Assembly (NCBI RefSeq): GCF_023674425.1
Contig: NZ_CP098401.1
Location: 992,001-1,056,000 of the forward strand
Length of the DNA stretch: 64,000 nt
Reading direction: 5' to 3'
Source: Sphingomonas donggukensis
Lineage (GTDB): Bacteria > Pseudomonadota > Alphaproteobacteria > Sphingomonadales > Sphingomonadaceae
The position numbers and the translations under genes are program-made. Numbering within the stretch: position 1 is the first letter of the stretch; each line of letters starts with the position of its first letter. Below the pieces are notes generated by a model. That model saw only the letters and a program-made list of their open reading frames with translations, was not told the origin of the DNA and made no database searches. This document shows positions 58,486-64,000 of this stretch, piece after piece.

Positions 58486-59043
58486 GTGGCAGCTTACGAC
58501 AAGGCCGACCTCGAGCGCCGCATGGCGGGCGCAGTCGAGGCGCTGAAGCACGATCTGGTCGGCCTGCGCACGGGCCGTGCGTCGGTGAACCTGCTCGATC
58601 CGGTGACGGTCGAGGTGTACGGCGCGCACATGCCGATCAACCAGGTCGCGACCGTCTCGGCGCCCGAGCCGCGGCTGCTGTCGGTGCAGGTGTGGGACAA
58701 GACCAATGTCGGCCCGGTCGACAAGGCGATCCGTTCGGCGGGGCTGGGGCTCAATCCCATCGTCGATGGCACCACGCTGCGCCTGCCGATCCCCGACCTG
58801 ACCGAGGAGCGCCGCAAGGAGCTCGCCAAGCTGTCGGGCAAATATGCCGAAGCCGCCCGCATCGCCGCGCGCAACGTCCGCCGCGACGGCATGGACAATC
58901 TGAAGACCGACGAGAAGAAGGGCGTGTTCGGCGAAGACGAGCGCAAGCGCCACGAAACCGAGGTCCAGAAGCTGACCGACGCCACCATCGCCGACATCGA
59001 CGCCGCGGCAGCTGCCAAGGAAAAGGAAATCCTGGGCAAGTGA
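58486..59043 (+). CDS. frr: Ribosome recycling factor
   Basis: 185 residues from GTG 58486 (GGAGAGA upstream), the normal length. Splits post-termination ribosomes with [24 protein letters not shown], the [24 protein letters not shown] stretch (in parts) and [13 protein letters not shown] identify it; the last third is a helical bundle. Confidence 0.98.
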   Translation: MAAYDKADLERRMAGAVEALKHDLVGLRTGRASVNLLDPVTVEVYGAHMPINQVATVSAPEPRLLSVQVWDKTNVGPVDKAIRSAGLGLNPIVDGTTLRLPIPDLTEERRKELAKLSGKYAEAARIAARNVRRDGMDNLKTDEKKGVFGEDERKRHETEVQKLTDATIADIDAAAAAKEKEILGK

Positions 59044-59119
59044 CGCGCGAACGGCGCTTCGCGTCGTTCAGGCCGTGCCGGGGGCATGGCCGGCGCGGCA
59101 CTCACGAGGCCGCGGGCCT

Positions 59120-59818
59120 GTGACCACGCCCCGCCACGTCGCGATCATCATGGACGGCAACGGTCGCTGGGCGAAGGCCCGGCTGCTGCCGCGCATCGCC
59201 GGCCATCGCAAGGGCGTGGAGGCGGTGCGCCGCGTGGCGCGCGCTGCCCGGACGCTCGGCATCGAGGTGCTGACGCTCTACGCCTTTTCGTCGGAGAATT
59301 GGCGCCGCCCGGCGGACGAGGTCGGCGACCTGATGGGGCTGCTGCGGCGCTTCATCCAGGAGGATATCGACGAATTCGATCGTGAGGGCGTGAAGGTGGC
59401 CGTCATCGGCGAGTATCGCCGGCTGGCGCCCGATCTTGTCGACATGATCGACGCCGCGGTCGCGCGCACCGCGGGCAATCCGGGCCCAACGCTGGTGATT
59501 GCGCTCAACTATGGCTCGCAGGCAGAAATCGCCGCCGCCGCCCGCATCCTGGCAACGCGCGTGGCCACGGGCGAGATCGCTGCCGACGCGATCGACGAAG
59601 CCGCGTTCGAGGCCGCCTTGCCGAGCGGCACGCTGCCGCCGGTCGACCTGCTGATCCGCACGTCGGGCGAACAGCGGTTGTCCAATTTCCTGCTGTGGCA
59701 GGCGGCCTATGCCGAACTGCTGTTCGTCGACACGCTGTGGCCCGATTTCGACGCGGATGCGCTGAAGTCGGCGCTCGTCGCCTTCGCCGGGCGCCAGCGC
59801 CGGTTCGGGGGATTGTGA
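59120..59818 (+). CDS. uppS: Undecaprenyl diphosphate synthase (cis-prenyltransferase)
   Basis: 232 residues from GTG 59120. Makes the C55 lipid carrier for wall and LPS synthesis. HVAIIMDGNGRWA holds the catalytic Asp; GHRKGVEAVRR, TLYAFSSENWRRP and IRTSGEQRLSNFLLWQAAYAEL follow. A longer frame from an ATG at 59075 would add non-conserved residues. 4 bp before cdsA. Confidence 0.96.
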   Translation: MTTPRHVAIIMDGNGRWAKARLLPRIAGHRKGVEAVRRVARAARTLGIEVLTLYAFSSENWRRPADEVGDLMGLLRRFIQEDIDEFDREGVKVAVIGEYRRLAPDLVDMIDAAVARTAGNPGPTLVIALNYGSQAEIAAAARILATRVATGEIAADAIDEAAFEAALPSGTLPPVDLLIRTSGEQRLSNFLLWQAAYAELLFVDTLWPDFDADALKSALVAFAGRQRRFGGL

Positions 59819-59822
59819 CGCC

Positions 59823-60590
59823 GTGAACGACCTTCCTCGCAAGACTGCGGTGGCGATCGTGCTGCTGGTCCTCGCCGGGCTGGCGCTGTGGTATGGCGGC
59901 CTCGGCTTCTGGTTGCTGGCGGTGGTCGCGGGCATTTTGATGATGGGCGAATGGGCCGATTTGCACGGCGCGACCGCGACGCAGCGGCGCCTTGCGCAAT
60001 TCGCGCTGTCGGTGCCGCTGGCGGTGCTGTGTCCGCTGGCGGCGGGGCCGATTCCGCTGGTGATCGGACTGATCGCCGGTGCAGGTTTCTTCATCGCGGC
60101 GACGACGCGCAAGCCGGGGCTGGGCTGGGGCGCGGTCTATGTCGGGCTGCCGGCGTTCGCGCTGGTGCTGATGCGCGAGCAGCCGGGCGGACTGCTGCTG
60201 ACGCTGTGGGCGATGTCGCTGGTGTGGGCGACCGACACCGGCGCCTATTTCTCGGGCCGGCTGATCGGCGGGCCCAAGATCGCGCCGTCGATCAGCCCGA
60301 AAAAGACCTGGGCCGGGCTGATCGGCGGGGCGATCGCCGCTACGCTGCTGGCGTTCGCGCTCCACGCCCATGCCGGGCTGCCGTTCGGGTTCGTGATGGC
60401 GACCCCCGTGCTGGCGGTCGTCGCGCAAGCCGGGGACTTCTACGAAAGCTGGCTGAAGCGCCGCGCGGGCGTGAAGGATTCGAGCAACCTGCTGCCCGGA
60501 CACGGCGGCGTGCTCGATCGGCTCGACGGCCTCGTGCCGGTGGCGATCGTCGCGGCGGCGATGGTGGAGGCCACGCTGTGGCTGGCGTGA
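59823..60590 (+). CDS. cdsA: Phosphatidate cytidylyltransferase
   Basis: 255 residues. Makes CDP-diacylglycerol, the substrate of the pssA product encoded 6 kb upstream. Seven or eight hydrophobic segments; the signature lies near the C-terminus in SWLKRRAGVKDSSNLLPGHG and the following GVLDRLDGLVP. Its stop overlaps the dxr GTG. Confidence 0.95.
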   Translation: MNDLPRKTAVAIVLLVLAGLALWYGGLGFWLLAVVAGILMMGEWADLHGATATQRRLAQFALSVPLAVLCPLAAGPIPLVIGLIAGAGFFIAATTRKPGLGWGAVYVGLPAFALVLMREQPGGLLLTLWAMSLVWATDTGAYFSGRLIGGPKIAPSISPKKTWAGLIGGAIAATLLAFALHAHAGLPFGFVMATPVLAVVAQAGDFYESWLKRRAGVKDSSNLLPGHGGVLDRLDGLVPVAIVAAAMVEATLWLA

Positions 60591-61756
60591 AGCGCGTCAC
60601 CATCCTGGGCGCGACCGGATCGGTCGGGACATCGACGCTCGACCTGATCGAGCGGCAGCCGGACGCCTTCGACGTGCTCGCGCTGACCGCCAATTGCGAC
60701 GTCGAGGGGCTGGCGAAGGCGGCGATCCGCACGCGCGCGCAACGCGCCGTCGTTGCCGACGAAGGCTGCCTCGACGCGCTGCAGGCGGCATTAGCCGGCA
60801 CCGGTATCGAGGCCGCGGGCGGCACGCAGGCGGTGTGCGACGCTGCGGCGATGGGCGCCGACTGGACGATGGCGGCGATCGTCGGCTGCGCGGGGCTTAA
60901 GCCGGTCATGGCCGCACTCGAGGGTGGCAGGGCGGTCGCGCTCGCCAACAAGGAGGCGCTGGTGTCCGCCGGCGACGTCATGACGGCGGCGGCGACGCGC
61001 GCTGGCGCGACGTTGCTGCCGGTCGATTCCGAACACAATGCGATCTTCCAGTGTCTGGAGCCTGCCAATCGCGACCGCATCCGCCGCATCGTCCTGACCG
61101 CGAGCGGCGGGCCGTTCCGCGACTGGCCGACCGATCGGATGCACAGCATCACGCCCGCGCAGGCGGTCGCGCATCCCAATTGGTCGATGGGCGCGAAAAT
61201 CTCGGTCGATTCGGCGACGATGATGAACAAGGGGCTCGAACTGATCGAGGCGCGCCACCTGTTCGCGGTGCTCCCCGACCAGCTGGAGGTGATCGTCCAT
61301 CGCCAGTCCGTGATCCATTCGATGGTCGAATATGTCGACGGATCGATACTGGCGCAGCTCGGCCCGCCCGACATGCGCGTGCCGATTGCGCATGCGCTGG
61401 CGTGGCCGGAGCGGATGGCGACGCCGCTCGGGCCGCTCGACCTCGCCGGCATCGGACGGCTCGATTTCGAGGCGGCGGACGAGGATCGTTTCCCGGCGCT
61501 CCGGCTCGCGCGGCAGGCGATGGTCGCGGGCGGTGCGCGCCCGGCGATCCTGAACGCGGCGAACGAGGTCGCGGTGGCCGCATTCCTGGGCGGGCGCATC
61601 GGCTTCCTCGAAATTGCCGCAATCGTCGCCGATACGCTGGACGCCTATGATCCGGGTTCGCCGGACAGCCTGGATGCGGTGCTGGATGTCGATGCGGGGG
61701 CACGACGGATAGCGGCGGATCGTGTAGAGGGCGGCGTCGCTAGGATGAGTGCGTGA
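60587..61756 (+). CDS. dxr: 1-deoxy-D-xylulose-5-phosphate reductoisomerase
   Basis: 389 residues from GTG 60587. MEP pathway for isoprenoids, supplying uppS. NADPH site VTILGATGSVGTSTLDLI, ALANKEALVSAG, the substrate block PVDSEHNAIFQCL, the TASGGPFRDWP loop and GAKISVDSATMMNKGLELIEA are present. GTGA overlaps at both ends. Confidence 0.97.
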   Translation: MKRVTILGATGSVGTSTLDLIERQPDAFDVLALTANCDVEGLAKAAIRTRAQRAVVADEGCLDALQAALAGTGIEAAGGTQAVCDAAAMGADWTMAAIVGCAGLKPVMAALEGGRAVALANKEALVSAGDVMTAAATRAGATLLPVDSEHNAIFQCLEPANRDRIRRIVLTASGGPFRDWPTDRMHSITPAQAVAHPNWSMGAKISVDSATMMNKGLELIEARHLFAVLPDQLEVIVHRQSVIHSMVEYVDGSILAQLGPPDMRVPIAHALAWPERMATPLGPLDLAGIGRLDFEAADEDRFPALRLARQAMVAGGARPAILNAANEVAVAAFLGGRIGFLEIAAIVADTLDAYDPGSPDSLDAVLDVDAGARRIAADRVEGGVARMSA

Positions 61757-62886
61757 TCGAAGCTCCCGGAATTCCCCTGACCGTCATCGCGTTCCTGCTG
61801 CTGCTGGGGCCGCTGGTGTTCATCCACGAGCTTGGCCATTATCTTGCCGGGCGCTGGTTCGGGGTGAAGGCGGACGAATTCTCGGTCGGCTTCGGGCGCG
61901 AGATCGCGGGCTTCACCGACCGGCGCGGCACGCGGTGGAAGTTCGGGTGGCTGCCGCTCGGCGGATATGTGAAGTTCGCCGGCGACATGAGCCCGGCGAG
62001 CCAGCCGACCGCCGACTGGTTGCAACTGCCCGCTGCCGAACGCGCGCGCACCTTTCAAGCGAAACCGCTGTGGCAGCGCGCGATTATCGTCGCCGCCGGG
62101 CCGTTCATCAATCTGGCGCTGGCGGTACTGATCCTCGCAGGCTTCGCGCTCGCCTATGGCCAGAGCACGACCCCGCCGGTGGTTGGCGCGATCGAGCCGA
62201 ACAGCGCCGCGGCAAAGGCCGGGGTGCGCCCGGGCGATCGTATCGCCAGCATCGGCGGCACCGGCATCGAACGGTTCGACGAGCTGAAGATGTACGCGGC
62301 GCTGCGCCCGGGTGAGAGGGTCGCGCTGAACGTGGTCCGCGACGGAAGCGTGAACACGTTGCCGCTGACCATCGGCACGCTCAAGCAAGCGGATCGCTGG
62401 GGCAACGCCTATCAGATCGGTCGCATCGGCATCGGGCCCGCTGAACCGGTCTGGTCGAAGGTGTCGCTGGTCGAAGCTCCCGTGGTCGGCGTCCGGCGCA
62501 CGGGCGAAATCATTTCGATGATGGTAGACACCATCGGCCAGGTCATCACCGGACGCCGTTCGGTCAAGGAAATGGGCGGGCCGCTGCGGATCGCTCAGGT
62601 GTCCGGACAGCAGCTGTCGCTCGGCTGGCCCGAGTTCGTTTCGCTGATCGCGATGATCTCGATTAACTTGGGGTTCATCAACCTGTTGCCAGTCCCGATC
62701 CTCGATGGGGGGCATCTGATGTTCTACGCGGTCGAGGCGGTGCGGCGCCGGCCGCTCGGTGTGCGGGCACAGGAATGGGCTTTTCGCGGCGGGCTCGCGG
62801 CGATCCTGGCGCTGATGCTGCTGGTGACGATCAACGATCTCGGCGCATTCGGGCTGTGGCGTGGCATCGCCGGCTTGATCGGCTGA
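61753..62886 (+). CDS. rseP: RIP metalloprotease RseP (site-2 protease)
   Basis: 377 residues from GTG 61753. Intramembrane zinc protease; in E. coli it cleaves the anti-sigma factor RseA. Zinc motif HELGH at about residues 25-29, a single PDZ domain at about 130-200 (GAIEPNSAAAKAGVRPGDRI), and the second zinc site NLLPVPILDGGHL near residue 313. Usual sequence between dxr and bamA. Confidence 0.96.
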   Translation: MIEAPGIPLTVIAFLLLLGPLVFIHELGHYLAGRWFGVKADEFSVGFGREIAGFTDRRGTRWKFGWLPLGGYVKFAGDMSPASQPTADWLQLPAAERARTFQAKPLWQRAIIVAAGPFINLALAVLILAGFALAYGQSTTPPVVGAIEPNSAAAKAGVRPGDRIASIGGTGIERFDELKMYAALRPGERVALNVVRDGSVNTLPLTIGTLKQADRWGNAYQIGRIGIGPAEPVWSKVSLVEAPVVGVRRTGEIISMMVDTIGQVITGRRSVKEMGGPLRIAQVSGQQLSLGWPEFVSLIAMISINLGFINLLPVPILDGGHLMFYAVEAVRRRPLGVRAQEWAFRGGLAAILALMLLVTINDLGAFGLWRGIAGLIG

Positions 62887-62953
62887 CCCGCATGGGGCAG
62901 GGCGTGGGCCGCGTGTTTATTAGTGTTTCTGATTTTCGTTGGGGTGGGATTTG

Positions 62954-64000
62954 GTGAACTCGATGAAGGCCTCGACGATGTCCGCGCGTGCCGCCGCGGC
63001 ACTGATGACCGGCACGATCCTTGCCGGCCTGCCGCTCGCTGCCCAGGCGCAGACCCCTCCGCCTGCACCGCAGGTCGCGGCACCGCCTGCGGCGGCGCCC
63101 CTCGAGCAGCGCACGATCAAGTCGATCCGTGTCGAGGGTTCTCAGCGCGTCGAGCCGGAAACCGTGCTCAGCTACACGCGCCTGCGCGTCGGCCAAGCCT
63201 ACACCAACGAAAGCGTCGATCAGGCGATCAAGGACCTGCTGGCGTCCGACCTGCTGGCCGACGTCTCGATCGCCGGCGTCGAGACCGGCGACCTGGTCAT
63301 CCGCATCCGCGAGAACCCGATCATCAACCGCGTGGTGCTGGAGGGCAACAAGCGGCTGAAGAACGACAAGATCGAGAAGGAGCTGAAGCTCAAGCCGCGG
63401 CAGATCTTCACCCGCACCGCGGTGCGCGCCGACGTCGCGCGCATCATCGAGCTGTACCGCCGCCAGGGCCGGTTCGCCGCGGTGGTGGAGCCCAAGCAGG
63501 TCAGCCTGGACCAGAACCGCGTCGACGTGATCTTCGAGATTCGCGAGGGGCCGAAGTCCAAGGTCCGCCAGATCAACATTATCGGCAACGAGGTGTTCGA
63601 CGACGGCGAGCTGCGCAAGCAGATGGCGACCAAGGAAGCGCGGCTGCTGACGATCCTGTCGTCGAACACGTCTTACGACCAGGACCGGCTGGCATACGAT
63701 CAGCAGAAGCTGCGCCAGTTCTATCTGACGGAGGGCTATGCCGATTTCCGCGTCATCTCCGCGGTCGCCGAGCTGACGCCCGACAAGCGCGACTTCATCA
63801 TCACCTACGTCGTCGAGGAAGGGCCGCGCTACAAGTTCGGCGACGTCACCGTCGACAGCGAGATCCGGGACTTCAACAACACGACGCTCGCCGCGTCGCT
63901 GCCGATGAAGAAGGACGACTGGTACGACGCGAAGAAGGTCGAGGATTCGGTCGATCAGCTGCAGCAGGCCGCCGGCCTCTTCGGCTACGCCTTCTCCGAG
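62954..64000 (+). CDS. bamA: Outer membrane protein assembly factor BamA (3' end outside window)
   Basis: 349 codons present, running off the right edge. GTG 62954 with a GGGGTGGGA site upstream; ATG 62963 is the alternative. A Sec signal peptide ends near LAAQAQTP, followed by a Pro/Ala-rich linker. POTRA domains begin at about residue 55 (SIRVEGSQRVEPETVLSYT); at least four are visible, including the one starting INIIGNEVFDDGELRK. The beta-barrel lies outside the window. The leader before it is AT-richer than its surroundings, suggesting a promoter. Confidence 0.96.
   Translation, partial: MNSMKASTMSARAAAALMTGTILAGLPLAAQAQTPPPAPQVAAPPAAAPLEQRTIKSIRVEGSQRVEPETVLSYTRLRVGQAYTNESVDQAIKDLLASDLLADVSIAGVETGDLVIRIRENPIINRVVLEGNKRLKNDKIEKELKLKPRQIFTRTAVRADVARIIELYRRQGRFAAVVEPKQVSLDQNRVDVIFEIREGPKSKVRQINIIGNEVFDDGELRKQMATKEARLLTILSSNTSYDQDRLAYDQQKLRQFYLTEGYADFRVISAVAELTPDKRDFIITYVVEEGPRYKFGDVTVDSEIRDFNNTTLAASLPMKKDDWYDAKKVEDSVDQLQQAAGLFGYAFSE

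Overview
The window is a high-GC chromosomal segment from an alphaproteobacterium, most likely a Sphingomonas-type member of the Sphingomonadales. Four things point there: the gene order, the dense dispersed palindromic repeats, the GTTC-N7-GTTC form of the LexA box, and the RecA N-terminus. No plasmid, phage, transposase or CRISPR signature is visible. It is a core-metabolism region with a few accessory genes, and it is cut at both ends: a serine hydrolase runs off the left edge and BamA off the right edge.

Layout. 1-8 kb: serine hydrolase, acyl-CoA ligase, a guanidine-chemistry-like pair (YqcI/YcgG/GntA-like protein plus a UAAP/DUF1989 protein) divergent from a Crp/Fnr regulator with an FNR-type box between them, glycerol kinase, and an AI-2E/PerM-family membrane protein. 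8.1-9.7 kb: tRNA-Asp, DUF2842, 5-formyl-THF cyclo-ligase, a 6S RNA candidate, ZapA and a small coiled-coil protein. 9.8-17 kb: central carbon cluster tkt-gap-MOSC-pgk-fba, then a lipoprotein and thiE. 17-20.4 kb: L,D-transpeptidase/M23 peptidase pair, efp, inositol-monophosphatase-type gene. 20.7-39.4 kb: complete 14-subunit complex I operon (nuoA-N) with one unlisted small membrane ORF inside it, followed by birA, coaX, RNase J and DUF1467. 39.5-52.8 kb: SOS-controlled recA, a methyltransferase carrying a repeat insertion, GST, dicarboxylate symporter, M24 peptidase, alaS, a PRC-barrel-like secreted protein, a CPA2 antiporter, an FAD monooxygenase and icd. 52.9-64 kb: psd-pssA phospholipid pair, a small SOS-type membrane protein, rpsB-tsf, an Asp/Asn-hydroxylase-like gene, pyrH-frr-uppS-cdsA-dxr-rseP-bamA.

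The genes mostly form tight operons with ATGA, GTGA or TGATG stop/start overlaps, implying translational coupling. Intergenic spaces are short (none above about 260 bp), and most of the longer ones are filled by palindromic repeats. At least three repeat families are visible. One has arms resembling CCGTTCG...TGAGC...GTCGA (six copies). One is CCCTCTCC/GGAGAGGG (either side of the IMPase gene). One is a TCCCGCGC-type inverted pair lying in frame inside a methyltransferase gene.

The most interesting signals are: (1) a small single-TM protein at 54462-54683 whose promoter has TTGACA and a perfect LexA box in the -35/-10 spacer, a SidA-like candidate for a damage-induced membrane protein; (2) the GntA-like/UAAP/Fnr locus with its own FNR-type box; (3) the in-frame repeat insertion in the methyltransferase; (4) the small membrane ORF between nuoE and nuoF. 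Functions are assigned from motifs read by eye and remembered family features; no database search was run.
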